DNA from: Marinobacter bryozoorum
GTDB lineage: Bacteria > Pseudomonadota > Gammaproteobacteria > Pseudomonadales > Oleiphilaceae
Reading direction: 5' to 3'
Length of the DNA stretch: 64,000 nucleotides
Assembly (NCBI RefSeq): GCF_023156245.1
Contig: NZ_JAKZAH010000020.1
Location: 1-64,000 of the forward strand
In this document: one piece after another, positions 19,117 to 29,094 of the stretch
Position numbering within the stretch: the stretch's first letter is position 1
Layout of the letters: each line of letters starts with the position of its first letter
Made by a program: the position numbers and the translations under genes
Notes under the pieces: model-generated
What the model was told of the DNA's origin: nothing
The model's database searches: none
What the model saw: the letters and a program-made list of their open reading frames with translations, nothing else

Positions 19117-21864
19117 TCAGCGCTCCTGCTTCTTCAGGGCCATCAGGCTGAGCCCCAGGATGACGGGCACGGACAACGCCAGCGGCCAGAACGAGCCGGA
19201 CAGGTCGGCAAACCCCGGGGCCTTGGAAAAGGTGCCACTGCTGATGGTCAGGAAGTGGGAGGTGGGGTAGATCTCACCGATGATCCGGGGAATACCCTCC
19301 AGCGCCGATACGGGTGTTGTCATACCGGAAAAGGTCACAGCCGGTATCAGGGTGATAATGGTGGTGCCGAAGATGGCCGCGGTCTGGCTGCGCATAAAGC
19401 TGGACACCAGCAGTCCCAGGCCGGTGGCGGCCATCACATAGAGCAGGGCGGCAGTCACATAGGCGAGGTAACTGCCCTTGAAGGGAACGCCAAAGGCGAA
19501 AACCGCCAGCGCCGTGAGCAGCAGGAAGTTCGCCATCGCCAGTACGATATAGGGGATCTGCTTGCCCAGCAGGAATTCCAGCTGTGTCACCGGCGTCACG
19601 TAGAAGTTGATAATGGAGCCCAGCTCTTTTTCCCGTACCACGCTCAGGGCCGTCAGCATGGCGGGAATCATCATCAGCAGCAACGGAATAACCGTGGGCA
19701 CGATGGCCACCAGGCTGGCGACTTCAGGGTTGTACCGATAACGGGTTTCCACATTGATAGAGAGCGGCTGAGTGACAGGCGTGGACTGGAAGCGCAGTTG
19801 CTCCTGCAGCCAGCCCCCATGCAGTGCCTGCAGATAACCGGCCACGGTTTCTGCCCGGCTGGGCATGGCGCCGTCCACCCAGGCGCCGATGGCCACCGGC
19901 CGGCCATGTTGCAGGTCACGGGCGAACCCTGGTGGTATCTCCAGGGCGAGCTCCAGTTCACCGCTGCGCATGCGCCGGTCCAGTTCACCGTAGTCGGTAA
20001 TCGGGGTGCGCTCGAGGAAGTAGTTCGAGCCGCTGAGGTTCAGCAGGTACTGGCGGCTGGTGCTGGTCTGGTCCCGGTCCAGAACGGCAAAGCGGATGTC
20101 TTCCACATCCATACTGATGCCGTAACCCATGATCACCAGCAGGATCACCGACCCCAGTAAGGCCAGGGTTGCCCTGATCGGGTCGCGCTGCAGCTCCAGG
20201 CTTTCCCGGCGGGTGTAGCTGCACAGGCGAAGCAGGCTGAAGCGTCCGGGTGTCCTGCCGTTTTCATTGCCCCTGGCCACCGGCGGCGCCACGCTTTCAT
20301 CAGCCTTGCCGGCGGCTTCTTCCAGCCAGGCAACGAAGGCATCGTTGAGGGTTTCTGCGCCCCTGGTTTCCCTGAGGGCGGTGGGTGTGTCGCTGGCCAG
20401 GACCTGGCCGGCATGCATCAGCGAGACCCGGTCACAGCGCTCCGCTTCGTTCATGAAATGGGTGGAGATAAAGATCGTTACCCTGTCTTCCCGGGACAGG
20501 TCGATCAGCAGTTGCCAGAACTGGTCGCGGGCAATGGGGTCCACCCCGGAGGTGGGTTCATCCAGTATCAGCAGTTCGGGGCGATGGATCACGGCCACGG
20601 CCAGGGAGAGGCGCTGCCGGACCCCCAGGGGCAGGGCGGAGGGAAGTTCGTCCTCCACACCCCCGAGGCCAAAACGCTCCAGCATTTCCGCAACACGTGC
20701 GGGAATGCTGTCCGGTGGCAGGTGAAACAGCCTGGCGTGTAACTCCAGGTTCTGGCGTACGGTCAGTTCGGAGTACAGGGAAAAGGACTGGGACATATAG
20801 CCCACCCGGCGGCGGGTATCCAGGTCCGTGGCATCCACCGGGTGCCCGAACAGTCGGGCATTGCCTTCCGACGCTGGCAACAGGCCCGTCAGCATTTTCA
20901 TGGTGGTGGTCTTGCCGCAACCGTTGGAGCCCAGGAAGCCAAAGATTTCGCCCCGCTCTACCCGCAGGTTAACGTCCTGCACTGCCACAAAGTCGCCAAA
21001 TCGCATGGTCAGCCCTTCGGCCTCGATGGCGATATCGGGTTGTCCGTCCTGTCCGTCTGTGCGTGGTGGAATAGTGACCGGGTGGTGCTTGCGGCGTTTC
21101 TCCTCCGGCAGCAGACGGATAAAGGCGGCTTCCAGCGTGTCCGCCCCGGTGCGCTGCCGTAATGCCTCTGCGGTTCCCGTGGCCAGTACCCGGCCTTCAT
21201 CCATGGCGACCAGCCAGTCAAAGCGTTCGGCCTCTTCCATGTAGGCGGTGGCAATCACCACGCTCATGCCCGGGCGGCGGCTGCGGACCCGTTCCACCAG
21301 CGCCCAGAACTGGGAGCGGGAGAGTGGATCGACCCCGGTGGTGGGCTCATCCAGTACCAGCAGGTCCGGGTCATGGATCAATGCACAGCACAGCCCCAGC
21401 TTCTGCTTCATACCGCCGGACAGCTTGCCGGCGGGCCGGTCACGGAATTCCAGCAGGCCGGTGGCAGCCAGGAGTTCGTTAACGCGCTGGCCTCTCTCCT
21501 GCCGGCCATGGCCAAACAACCGGGCGAAGAAATCCAGGTTTTCCTGAACCGACAGGGTGGCATAGAGGTTCTTGCCCAGCCCTTGTGGCATGTAGGCGAT
21601 ACGGGGGCCGGTGTGCCTGCGGTGGCTGGCATCCGCCATATCGCCGCCGAGTACCTGAACCGTGCCCTGCTGGATACTGCGGGCGCCGGCAATCAGGGAT
21701 AGCAGGCTGGACTTTCCGACGCCATCGGGCCCGATCAGCCCGACCATGCAGCCAGATGGGACCTCGAGGCTGATTTCCCGCAGGGCAGGGTGCTTGCGGT
21801 AGTGCAAGGTGACGCCGTCAAGCCGGATCACCGGCGCGGGCGGGGCGTCTTTGCGGCCATTCAT
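19117..21864 (-). CDS. rbbA: RbbA-like fusion of two ABC ATPase domains and an ABC-2 permease
   Basis: Protein of about 915 residues. The first ATPase domain (about 10-240) has Walker [10 protein letters not shown], signature [10 protein letters not shown] and Walker [14 protein letters not shown]. The second (about 280-510) has [10 protein letters not shown], the degenerate signature [10 protein letters not shown] and [13 protein letters not shown]. The C-terminal third (about 560-915) is an ABC-2 membrane domain with a large extracytoplasmic loop. Size and order match E. coli RbbA, named a ribosome-associated ATPase, but the context with an adaptor and a second permease argues for an exporter. 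A GTG at 21873 is an alternative start; ATG 21864 fits the first conserved residues better. Confidence 0.88.
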   Translation of the reverse strand: MNGRKDAPPAPVIRLDGVTLHYRKHPALREISLEVPSGCMVGLIGPDGVGKSSLLSLIAGARSIQQGTVQVLGGDMADASHRRHTGPRIAYMPQGLGKNLYATLSVQENLDFFARLFGHGRQERGQRVNELLAATGLLEFRDRPAGKLSGGMKQKLGLCCALIHDPDLLVLDEPTTGVDPLSRSQFWALVERVRSRRPGMSVVIATAYMEEAERFDWLVAMDEGRVLATGTAEALRQRTGADTLEAAFIRLLPEEKRRKHHPVTIPPRTDGQDGQPDIAIEAEGLTMRFGDFVAVQDVNLRVERGEIFGFLGSNGCGKTTTMKMLTGLLPASEGNARLFGHPVDATDLDTRRRVGYMSQSFSLYSELTVRQNLELHARLFHLPPDSIPARVAEMLERFGLGGVEDELPSALPLGVRQRLSLAVAVIHRPELLILDEPTSGVDPIARDQFWQLLIDLSREDRVTIFISTHFMNEAERCDRVSLMHAGQVLASDTPTALRETRGAETLNDAFVAWLEEAAGKADESVAPPVARGNENGRTPGRFSLLRLCSYTRRESLELQRDPIRATLALLGSVILLVIMGYGISMDVEDIRFAVLDRDQTSTSRQYLLNLSGSNYFLERTPITDYGELDRRMRSGELELALEIPPGFARDLQHGRPVAIGAWVDGAMPSRAETVAGYLQALHGGWLQEQLRFQSTPVTQPLSINVETRYRYNPEVASLVAIVPTVIPLLLMMIPAMLTALSVVREKELGSIINFYVTPVTQLEFLLGKQIPYIVLAMANFLLLTALAVFAFGVPFKGSYLAYVTAALLYVMAATGLGLLVSSFMRSQTAAIFGTTIITLIPAVTFSGMTTPVSALEGIPRIIGEIYPTSHFLTISSGTFSKAPGFADLSGSFWPLALSVPVILGLSLMALKKQER

Positions 21865-21876
21865 GGGACACACCGG

Positions 21877-22941
21877 TTATTGCACTTGTGGCATCTGGAG
21901 CTCCGCCGGCCAGTCCCGGGTGTCATCCAGCCGCACGTAAGCCATGCCGGGCAGCCCGGTTTTCACCTGGCGGGCGTATTTTTTGAGAAGTGCCGGATCA
22001 ATGCTGGCCTTCACCCGGAACATCAGCTTGAGCCGCTCGCTCTGGGTCTCGACGGTCTTTGGTGTGAACTGGGCTTCGCTAGCCACAAAGGAAATCCTGG
22101 CCGGTACGATGACATCCGGTGCGGCATCCAGCACCAGCCGCACCTCGGTACCCAGCGCCACCCGGCCGACAGCGGTGGTTGGCAGGTAGAAGGTCATGAA
22201 CACCTCGCTGATGTCGATCATGTTCAGCACGCGACCGCCGGGGGCCAGCACCTCACCGGGTTCCGCCACCCGGTACTGTACGCGGCCGGCACGGGGTGCC
22301 TTGAGATCCGCGTCCTCGATCTCCACCTGCAGCCGCTCCACGGTCGCTTCGGTCGCCCTGATCAGGGACTGCGCCTGGACTACCTGTGCCCTGGCTGCGG
22401 CGATAGCGGCATCCATGGAGGAGACCTGCGCCTTTGCTGCATTCAGGGCGGCTGCGGCACCGTCCACAGCGGCCTGGTGATCTTCCAGTTGCTGGGTTGA
22501 AATGGACCCACGCTCAGCGAGGGCCCGGGAGCGCTTGAGGCGATTACGGGCGGAGTTCAGCTCAGTCTGTCGCTGCGCCACCACAGACAGGCTGGCCGCT
22601 TTCTCGCTCTCCCGTTGTGACACCAGGGCTTCGGCGGCCATTTCAGAGTGCCTGGCCTGCTGGACCTGGGCCTGTGCCTCCGCCAGTGACGCCTGCAGGC
22701 TTTGGGTATCCATCCTCGCAAGCAACTGTCGGGCATCAACAAAGTCGCCCTCCCGAACCATGACTTCCAGCAGCCGTCCGCCGGACCGGGTGGCAATGTC
22801 GATTTCCGTCGCTTCAATGCGGCCATTGCCACTGGCGACATAGTCCGGCAGTTCGCCGGGGCGGTACTGGTTCCAGGCCCAGGTTGCGACAATCGCCAGT
22901 AAGCCCATCAGGATCCAGGGGAGCCATTTCTTTGCCGACAT
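21877..22941 (-). CDS. yhiI: HlyD-family membrane-fusion protein, YhiI-like
   Basis: Periplasmic adaptor of 354 residues that should link the RbbA/YhhJ-like inner-membrane exporter with an outer-membrane channel. An N-terminal anchor helix (about 5-22) is followed by a half lipoyl domain (NGRIEATEIDIATRSGGRLLEVMVREGDFVDARQLLARMD), a long coiled-coil hairpin (about 75-190), the second half lipoyl (DLKAPRAGRVQYRVAEPGEVLAPGG) and a beta barrel. It is the first gene of its operon, with 12 bases to the downstream start. No outer-membrane TolC-like gene is in the window. The divergent 23.3 kb region contains its promoter. Confidence 0.9.
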   Translation of the reverse strand: MSAKKWLPWILMGLLAIVATWAWNQYRPGELPDYVASGNGRIEATEIDIATRSGGRLLEVMVREGDFVDARQLLARMDTQSLQASLAEAQAQVQQARHSEMAAEALVSQRESEKAASLSVVAQRQTELNSARNRLKRSRALAERGSISTQQLEDHQAAVDGAAAALNAAKAQVSSMDAAIAAARAQVVQAQSLIRATEATVERLQVEIEDADLKAPRAGRVQYRVAEPGEVLAPGGRVLNMIDISEVFMTFYLPTTAVGRVALGTEVRLVLDAAPDVIVPARISFVASEAQFTPKTVETQSERLKLMFRVKASIDPALLKKYARQVKTGLPGMAYVRLDDTRDWPAELQMPQVQ

Positions 22942-23177
22942 AACGCAGTCCGTGTGTGGTTGGCCGAGGTTTCGAAAATCACTATGCCAAGCTTAAGGGC
23001 GCCATACCCTGCAATGCCAGCGGAACCGGTCAGGTTCCTGTCCGGGATCATTTGTTTATCGGGGCAACTATCGTCGCTGGCCTGCGACGTTCTGCCTCAT
23101 TCCCGGGACCGGCGAAGGTTATATACTGACCCGGTAATGGCGGTTGTCCGTATCCACAGAACGGGCATAACCGGTTC

Positions 23178-23212
23178 AGCCCTGCACGGATTTTCCGTTC
23201 AGGGCTTTTTTT
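23178..23212 (+). terminator. Strong Rho-independent terminator with no gene before it
   Basis: AGCCCTG and ACGGA pair with TCCGT and CAGGGCT (12 bp with one C-T mismatch) around a three-base TTT loop and run into seven T residues. The only gene upstream on this strand is none: the neighbours are a divergent adaptor gene starting at 22941 and the RND adaptor starting at 23334. The hairpin therefore ends either an unannotated small RNA or a leader transcript. A TATACT at 23122-23127 lies about 50 bases before the hairpin. The rest of 22942-23333 shows no gene. Confidence 0.75.
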
Positions 23213-23333
23213 ATGATGCGGGTCAAGGCACCCCTGTCCTCCGATATAGCCCGCTGACCTATACTGTGCAGTTCGTATAAAGGTGCCGGGTGCCTTTCTC
23301 CTGGTGCAATCGCTTTCTGACGAGTGCCTGACC

Positions 23334-24575
23334 ATGATCAGACGCCTGATCCCCCTGTTTATCATCATTGCCGGTATCGCCATTTTCCACTTGCTGAAGC
23401 TGACCCGTCCGGAACCTGAGCCCGCCGGTCAGACCGAACGCTCCTGGCCTGTGCAGGTGATGGAAGCCGAATTTGGCGCCTGGCGGCCGGCGCTGCCGGT
23501 CTATGGCGAGGTGGTGGCGCCCGACCTGATGACCGTTACTGCACCAGTTTCAGGCCGGATAGCGGAACGACCGGTCAGTGAGGGAAGCCGTGTCGCCAGG
23601 GGCGACCTGCTTGTGGCCCTGGATCCCGCCGACGTGCAGCCCGCATTGCAACAGGCGGAGGCCGAAGCGGCTGACCTGCGGGCCCAGATACGCAGTGAGC
23701 AGATCCGGGTGGAAACCGACCGCAAGGCGCTGGCCCGGGAACAGGCCATTCGTGAAAACGCCCGCCGGCAACTTGAACGTACCCGGTCGCTGCAGGGTAG
23801 CAACCTGGCTTCCCAGCGGGACCTGGACACTGCCCGCGACGTCATGGAGCAAGCAGAGCTGGCGGTGACCCTGCGACAGCAGAACCTGGCAGAACACCCG
23901 GCCCGGCTGGACAGCCTGGAAGCCAGGTTGCAACGTGCCGAGGCAGCCCTGGCGGCGGCCCGGCGGGATGCTGAGCGGGCCTCGGCAACCGCCGTTTTCG
24001 ATGGTGTGGTGGCACGGGTTGAAGTGGCCGTGGGCGACCGGGTGACCGCCAATTCGCCGCTGTTGTCCCTCTATCAGCCCGGGGCCCTGGAAGTGCGTGC
24101 CCGCATACCTGCCCGGTTTGCGCAGGCGCTGGAGACGGCACTGGCGGACGATCAGCCAGTGCAGGCAACCTCTGAAGATCAGCGGTTCCGGTTGACACTG
24201 ACCGGCTTCGCGGGCGAGAGCGACCCCCGGGGGCCGCTGGGGCTTTTCCGGCTCCGGGAAGACCAGGCTGGCCTTCGACCTGGCGACATGGTGCCCCTGG
24301 TAGTGCTTCGTCCGGCGGTGGATTCGGTGGTGGCTGTGCCCTACAGCGCCCTTTACGGGAGCGACAGTCTGTATGTGATGACCGAAGAAGGGCGTATGCA
24401 CCGGGTGCCGGTCGAGCAGGTGGGGGAAGTTCTCAGGGAAGGTGGCTATTATGACGCCCTGGTGCGTAGCGAGCGGTTGCAGCAGGGTGACCTCATCATC
24501 ACCACCCACCTGCCCAATGCCATCGAAGGCCTGAAAGTCGCCGTGGCGGAAGCCTCGGGAGCAGAAACTGAATGA
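23334..24575 (+). CDS. RND efflux periplasmic adaptor
   Basis: Membrane-fusion subunit of about 413 residues for the RND pump encoded next. ATG at 23334 starts with a membrane anchor (LIPLFIIIAGIAIFHLLKL); the frame extends back to GTG 23283, but those residues do not fit. The lipoyl halves are seen in TVTAPVSGRIAERPVSEGSRVARGDLLVALDP and ATAVFDGVVARVEVAVGDRVTANSPL, flanking an Arg/Gln-rich coiled coil (about 90-210), then a beta barrel and membrane-proximal domain. It overlaps the pump gene by four bases (ATGA), so they are translationally coupled. No specific regulator is adjacent. Confidence 0.9.
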   Translation: MIRRLIPLFIIIAGIAIFHLLKLTRPEPEPAGQTERSWPVQVMEAEFGAWRPALPVYGEVVAPDLMTVTAPVSGRIAERPVSEGSRVARGDLLVALDPADVQPALQQAEAEAADLRAQIRSEQIRVETDRKALAREQAIRENARRQLERTRSLQGSNLASQRDLDTARDVMEQAELAVTLRQQNLAEHPARLDSLEARLQRAEAALAAARRDAERASATAVFDGVVARVEVAVGDRVTANSPLLSLYQPGALEVRARIPARFAQALETALADDQPVQATSEDQRFRLTLTGFAGESDPRGPLGLFRLREDQAGLRPGDMVPLVVLRPAVDSVVAVPYSALYGSDSLYVMTEEGRMHRVPVEQVGEVLREGGYYDALVRSERLQQGDLIITTHLPNAIEGLKVAVAEASGAETE

Positions 24576-27500
24576 GCCGTCGCCGCAAGGGAATTATCGG
24601 CTTCTTTGTACACCACCGGGTTGCCGCCAACCTGGTGATGATCCTCATGCTGCTGGCCGGTGCCCTGGGCCTGATGCGCATGAATATCCAGTTCTTTCCC
24701 ACCTTTGCCCTGGATATCGTCAATGTCCAGGTGGTCTGGAGCGGGGCTGCGGCGGAAGACATAGAGCAGGGCATTACTGATCCCCTGGAGCAGCGCTTCC
24801 GCAGTATCAATGGCCTGAAAAAAATGACGTCCACCTCTGCCCAGGGGGTGGCCAGTATCACCCTGGAGTTTGAGGAAGGCACCGAGCCCATCCAGGCGGT
24901 GGATGATGTACGCCAGCAGGTGGAGGAATTCAGTAACCTGCCGGCCGATGCCGAGACACCCCGGGTCAGCCGGGTTGGCCGCTATGAGCCAGTGGCCCGT
25001 CTGCTGATGTATGGCGACCTGGCGCCGGAAGAACTCCGTCGCCTGGCCTATCGCTATGAGGACGAGCTGTTGCGGGCCGGCATTGACCGTATCGAGATCA
25101 CCGGCCTGCCGGACGTGCAGATGAGCATCGACGTGCCGGTGGAGCGGTTGCAGGCCCTGGGGTTGTCGCTGGATGACATTGCTGACCGGGTCCAGGCCCA
25201 GTCACAGGACCTGCCCGCCGGGTTGATGGGGCAGCAGGATGCCACCCGGGAGCTGCGGGCTACCAGCCAGGGGCGTTCCCCGGAGGACTTTGCCGACCTT
25301 TCGGTCATTGCAGACAACCGGGAACGGATCCGCCTGGGGGATATTGCCGTTATCCGGCAGGAAGCCCGGGACCAGCAGGTCACCCTGACCCGGGACGGCA
25401 AGCCTGCCGTGGAACTGCGCCTGCTGAGGGCCGAGCAGGGGCATTCCCTGCGTGCGGCTGAGGTACTGGAAAAGTGGATGGACGAAACCCGGCCCCAGCT
25501 GCCCGCGACGGTGTCGCTGGAAGTCTATGACCAGACCTGGGAGCTGATCGATCAGCGGATCTCGCTACTGACCAGTAACGGCCTGGGCGGGTTGGTATTG
25601 GTGCTGATATTACTGTACCTGTTCCTGCCGGGTCGGGTTGCCCTGTGGGTGGCAGTGGGTATTCCCACGGCTTTCATGGCCGCACTGGGTGCGCTCTGGC
25701 TGTACGGCGGCTCCATCAACATGATGTCGCTGTTCGCCCTGATCATGGCCCTGGGTGTCATCGTCGATGACGCCATCGTGGTGGGGGAAGACGCCGATGC
25801 CCATGCCCGGATGGGGGAACAGTCCGCCTATGCGTCGGAGGGGGCGGCCAAGCGCATGGTGTGGCCGGTGCTGGCCTCTTCACTGACCACGGTGGCGGCG
25901 TTCATGCCGTTACTGGTGGTCAGTGGCGTCATCGGTAACATCCTGGGGGATATCCCCGTTGTCATGATTTGTGTACTGGTAGCCTCGCTGCTTGAGTGCT
26001 TTATCGTGCTGCCGGCCCACCTCCGCCATGCCTTTACCCCGGGTAAGCCAGGTGCCCGCGTTGGCCGGCTGGAACGGATTCGACAGGGCTTCGACCGGCG
26101 TTTTGAGGCGTTCCGCCAGGGACCCTGCCGGAGGCTTTCCCGCTGGACACTGGCGCACCGTGCCATCGTGCTGGCGAGCCTGTTCACATTGACCGCAGGC
26201 ACCTTCGGCCTGTGGGCGGGGGACCGTATCGGCTTCAGTTTCTTTCCGACGCCCGAGCCAAGCGTGCTCTATGCCAATGCCAATTTCGTCGCCGGTACCG
26301 ACCGGGAGACCGTGGACCGCTTCCTGGTCCACCTGGAAGAAACCCTCAATGAAACCGAGGAAGCCCTGGGGGGTAACCTGATCCTCCACGCGGTTACCAC
26401 CCACGGCAGTGCACAGTCCGGTGGCGGTACAGCCCGCTCCGGTGATGATGTGGGCTCGATGATGCTGGAGCTTGTTGACCCGGATGACCGCACCGTTCGC
26501 AACGCAGAGTTTGTCCGTGCGTGGCGCGAAAGAATACAGCTGCCCCCGGGCATGGAGAACCTGACCATTACCGAGCGGCAGGCAGGTCCGCCGGGCCGGG
26601 ATGTGAATGTCCGCCTTACCGGGGCCGATACCATCAGTCTGAAGCGGGCCGCAGAGTCTCTCTCTGCAGCGATGCGCTCGCTGCCGGGTGTGCTTGACTC
26701 CGAGGATGACCTGCCCTGGGGACGGCAGCAGCTGATCTACGAAGTCTCGCCCCGGGGCGAGAGCCTCGGGCTGACCACGCTGGATGTCGGGCGACAGTTG
26801 CGGGCAGCCTTTGACGGCCGGGTGGTGCAGATCTACCAGGATGATCGCGACGAGGTTGAGGTCCGGGTCCAGTTGCCCAGGGAGCAGCGGGAGCGGGTCA
26901 GTACGCTTTCACGGCTCACCATCCGCCTGCCTGATGGTCGATTTGTGCCACTGGAGCAGGTAATTGATCTCAGCCCCCGCCAGGGCTTCGATGCGCTGCG
27001 CCATGCCGACGGCCAGCTGGCAGTGGAAGTGACAGCCCAGCTGGACCCGGCGCAAACCAACGCCGGTCGGGTGCTGGAATCCCTGCGTACCCACACCCTG
27101 CCGGAACTGGCGGACACCTGGGGCGTTCGGTACAGCTTTGAGGGGCGCTCGGCGGACCAGCGCCAGACCCTCGATGACATGAAGATGGGGGCTATCGCCG
27201 GCCTGGCACTGATGTACGTTGTGTTGGTGTGGGTGTTCTCTTCCTGGAGCACGCCGCTGATCGTCATGGCCATCATTCCCTTTGCGCTGATCGGCGCCTT
27301 GCTGGGCCACTGGGCCATGGGCCTGGAGCTTACCGTGCTGTCCCTGTTCGGTCTGTTTGGCCTGTCAGGTATCGTGGTGAACAATGCCATTATCCTGGTG
27401 TCCTTCTACCAGGCCGAGCGCAAGAAGGGACTTGGTGTTGACGAAGCACTGAACGAGGCGGTGGTACAAAGGGTCAGGGCCGTTATACTGACCTCTCTCA

Positions 27501-27700
27501 CGACGATCGGCGGGCTGTTGCCGCTGATGTTCGAGACGTCCCTGCAGGCCCAGTTCCTGATACCCATGGCGGCGTCGATTACTTTCGGGCTGGCCCTTGC
27601 GACGGTGCTGGTGCTGATCGTCATTCCGGCGCTGCTTTCGTTACTGGAACAGTTCCATGGCTGGCGGACAGCCGGGTCACGCGAAACGTCAACCAACTGA
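24572..27700 (+). CDS. RND-family efflux pump, AcrB/MdtB-like
   Basis: Inner-membrane proton-driven exporter of 1042 residues with the family's 12 membrane helices and two large periplasmic loops. Features include the N-terminal FVHHRVAANLVMILMLLAG, the pore-region pattern ITDPLEQRFRSINGLKKMTSTSAQG, and the helix-4 proton relay LGVIVDDAIVVGEDA with adjacent Asp pairs. The second half has GLFGLSGIVVNNAIILVSF. It shares a four-base overlap with the adaptor gene. The pump resembles the broad-substrate HAE clade rather than heavy-metal CzcA pumps, but the cargo is not predictable. No outer-membrane factor gene is adjacent. Confidence 0.92.
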   Translation: MSRRRKGIIGFFVHHRVAANLVMILMLLAGALGLMRMNIQFFPTFALDIVNVQVVWSGAAAEDIEQGITDPLEQRFRSINGLKKMTSTSAQGVASITLEFEEGTEPIQAVDDVRQQVEEFSNLPADAETPRVSRVGRYEPVARLLMYGDLAPEELRRLAYRYEDELLRAGIDRIEITGLPDVQMSIDVPVERLQALGLSLDDIADRVQAQSQDLPAGLMGQQDATRELRATSQGRSPEDFADLSVIADNRERIRLGDIAVIRQEARDQQVTLTRDGKPAVELRLLRAEQGHSLRAAEVLEKWMDETRPQLPATVSLEVYDQTWELIDQRISLLTSNGLGGLVLVLILLYLFLPGRVALWVAVGIPTAFMAALGALWLYGGSINMMSLFALIMALGVIVDDAIVVGEDADAHARMGEQSAYASEGAAKRMVWPVLASSLTTVAAFMPLLVVSGVIGNILGDIPVVMICVLVASLLECFIVLPAHLRHAFTPGKPGARVGRLERIRQGFDRRFEAFRQGPCRRLSRWTLAHRAIVLASLFTLTAGTFGLWAGDRIGFSFFPTPEPSVLYANANFVAGTDRETVDRFLVHLEETLNETEEALGGNLILHAVTTHGSAQSGGGTARSGDDVGSMMLELVDPDDRTVRNAEFVRAWRERIQLPPGMENLTITERQAGPPGRDVNVRLTGADTISLKRAAESLSAAMRSLPGVLDSEDDLPWGRQQLIYEVSPRGESLGLTTLDVGRQLRAAFDGRVVQIYQDDRDEVEVRVQLPREQRERVSTLSRLTIRLPDGRFVPLEQVIDLSPRQGFDALRHADGQLAVEVTAQLDPAQTNAGRVLESLRTHTLPELADTWGVRYSFEGRSADQRQTLDDMKMGAIAGLALMYVVLVWVFSSWSTPLIVMAIIPFALIGALLGHWAMGLELTVLSLFGLFGLSGIVVNNAIILVSFYQAERKKGLGVDEALNEAVVQRVRAVILTSLTTIGGLLPLMFETSLQAQFLIPMAASITFGLALATVLVLIVIPALLSLLEQFHGWRTAGSRETSTN

Positions 27701-27718
27701 TCACAGGGAGTATTGCAG

Positions 27719-28480
27719 TTGAAGGTCATCGCACTCCACAACCTCAAGGGGGGCGTCGGGAAAACCGCAGCAGCCTCCAATATTGCGGCCCTGGCCGCCG
27801 AAGCCGGCATTCCGACACTGTTATGGGACCTTGACCCTCAGGGGGCGGTGAGCTGGTACTTCGGCAATACCGGTGACGGCCATTCCCGGGTGCCGAAGGC
27901 CGGCAAGCTGGTCAAGGGCAAGACGCCAATCGGCAAGACCATTGTGCCCACCGGGATCGATAACCTGGACCTGATTCCGGCGGACGTCAGCTTCCGCAAT
28001 ATTGACCTGCAACTGGAAAAGCACGGTGACCGCAATACCCTGGCGGACTGGCTGGAGCCCCTGGGGGAGGATTACGGCCTGGTCGTCCTGGACTGCCCGC
28101 CTTCCCTGTCCCGGCTGGCGGAGCAGGTGTTCCGGGTCTCGGACCGGGTGCTGGTGCCACTGGTACCCACCTGGCTGTCGCTGAACAGCTGGCACCAGAT
28201 GCAGGCATTCATTGCCGACAAGAAAGTCGATCGACGCAAGTTCTACCCCTTCTGGACCATGGTCGACCGGCGCAAGCGGCTTCATCGCCAGTTGCTGGAG
28301 CAACCACCAAAAGAGCTGGAGCAGCTGATGCCGGGGTGCATTCCCTATGCCAGTGACGTGGAACGCATGGGTGAACTGCGCCAGCCGGTCCACTGGTTTG
28401 CACCCCGCTCCCCGGCGGCGCTGGCCTACCGTCTGCTATGGCGCAGTCTCAGTAAGGGAAAACGATCACTCGATCTCTGA
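27719..28480 (+). CDS. ParA/MinD-family ATPase without ParB partner
   Basis: Deviant Walker ATPase of 253 residues. The motif KGGVGKTAAASN gives Walker A with its signature Lys, WDLDPQGAVSWYF is the A' region and LVVLDCPPSLSRL is Walker B. I choose TTG at 27719 over TTG at 27713 because GGGAG at 27706-27710 is eight bases from the former and only two from the latter. It follows the RND pump gene by 18 bases on the same strand and may be co-transcribed. There is no ParB or parS, so chromosome or plasmid partition is not implied; related orphan ParAs position other cargo. Function unknown. Confidence 0.85.
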   Translation: MKVIALHNLKGGVGKTAAASNIAALAAEAGIPTLLWDLDPQGAVSWYFGNTGDGHSRVPKAGKLVKGKTPIGKTIVPTGIDNLDLIPADVSFRNIDLQLEKHGDRNTLADWLEPLGEDYGLVVLDCPPSLSRLAEQVFRVSDRVLVPLVPTWLSLNSWHQMQAFIADKKVDRRKFYPFWTMVDRRKRLHRQLLEQPPKELEQLMPGCIPYASDVERMGELRQPVHWFAPRSPAALAYRLLWRSLSKGKRSLDL

Positions 28481-28515
28481 TCCGTTCCTGACTGTCAGGT
28501 GCAGGCCCATGTTTG

Positions 28516-28971
28516 CTAGCGGGTAGGCCAGTACCGCTGCATTTCCATATAGAGGAACGAAGCACTCCAGGTGATCAGTACCAGCCCAGCCAGCGCCTCG
28601 ATACCCGTGAGATACCGCAGTGCTCCCAAAGGCTCGATGTCGCCATAGCCCAGGGTGGTGAAGGTCGTGTAGGAGAAGTAGACGGCATCGATAAACGCCC
28701 CGGAGAAGTTCCCGGCCAGCTGCCCCCAGCCTTCGGCATGGTGCATGAAGTAGTACACACTGGCGAACAGCCAGACCTGGACCGTGTGGGCAATCAATAT
28801 GCCGAATACCGCCACGATCAACCGGAAGTGCCGTGTGCGGGTGTGGTGAAGGCTTTCCAGTATGCCGCTGAGCCGGACCAGACTCTCATGGTGGATAAGC
28901 ACCACGATAATGACAATCAGGCTGTTCAGCAGCGTTACGTTTAACAGGCTGGCGTGGTCAGCAAGCTCCAT
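28516..28971 (-). CDS. Ion-channel protein with potassium selectivity filter
   Basis: Membrane protein of 151 residues of the two-helix ion channel family (Ion_trans_2). An N-terminal hydrophobic segment (about 10-27), a helix at about 50-70, and the pore region TTFTTLGYGDIEPLG (about 100-114) before a final helix (about 118-142). TLGYGD is the canonical potassium filter, so a tetrameric potassium channel is likely. There is no cytoplasmic RCK/TrkA or cyclic-nucleotide domain, so gating is unknown. It converges on the ParA-like gene and is transcribed away from the region at 29 kb; the gap of 123 bases to the upstream diguanylate cyclase gene contains two GC hairpins but no clear U tract. Confidence 0.85.
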   Translation of the reverse strand: MELADHASLLNVTLLNSLIVIIVVLIHHESLVRLSGILESLHHTRTRHFRLIVAVFGILIAHTVQVWLFASVYYFMHHAEGWGQLAGNFSGAFIDAVYFSYTTFTTLGYGDIEPLGALRYLTGIEALAGLVLITWSASFLYMEMQRYWPTR

Positions 28972-29094
28972 CGGCAGTTAGATTCTCTCGTTATGGATCA
29001 GTGGCGAAACCCGGCTTTGTCAGTCATGTCAGCCGGGCATGGTGCCGGTGTTTGTTTGCTTCCCGGGTGAAGACTTCCCCGGGCGGCGTTCCAC

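Noticed and set aside
19255-20160. 301-residue plus-strand frame rich in His and Gln
   Set aside because: Antisense of the membrane part of the RbbA-like gene; composition is typical of shadow frames.
27713-27718. Upstream TTG as start of the ParA-like gene
   Set aside because: Only two bases separate it from the Shine-Dalgarno sequence; TTG at 27719 has correct spacing.
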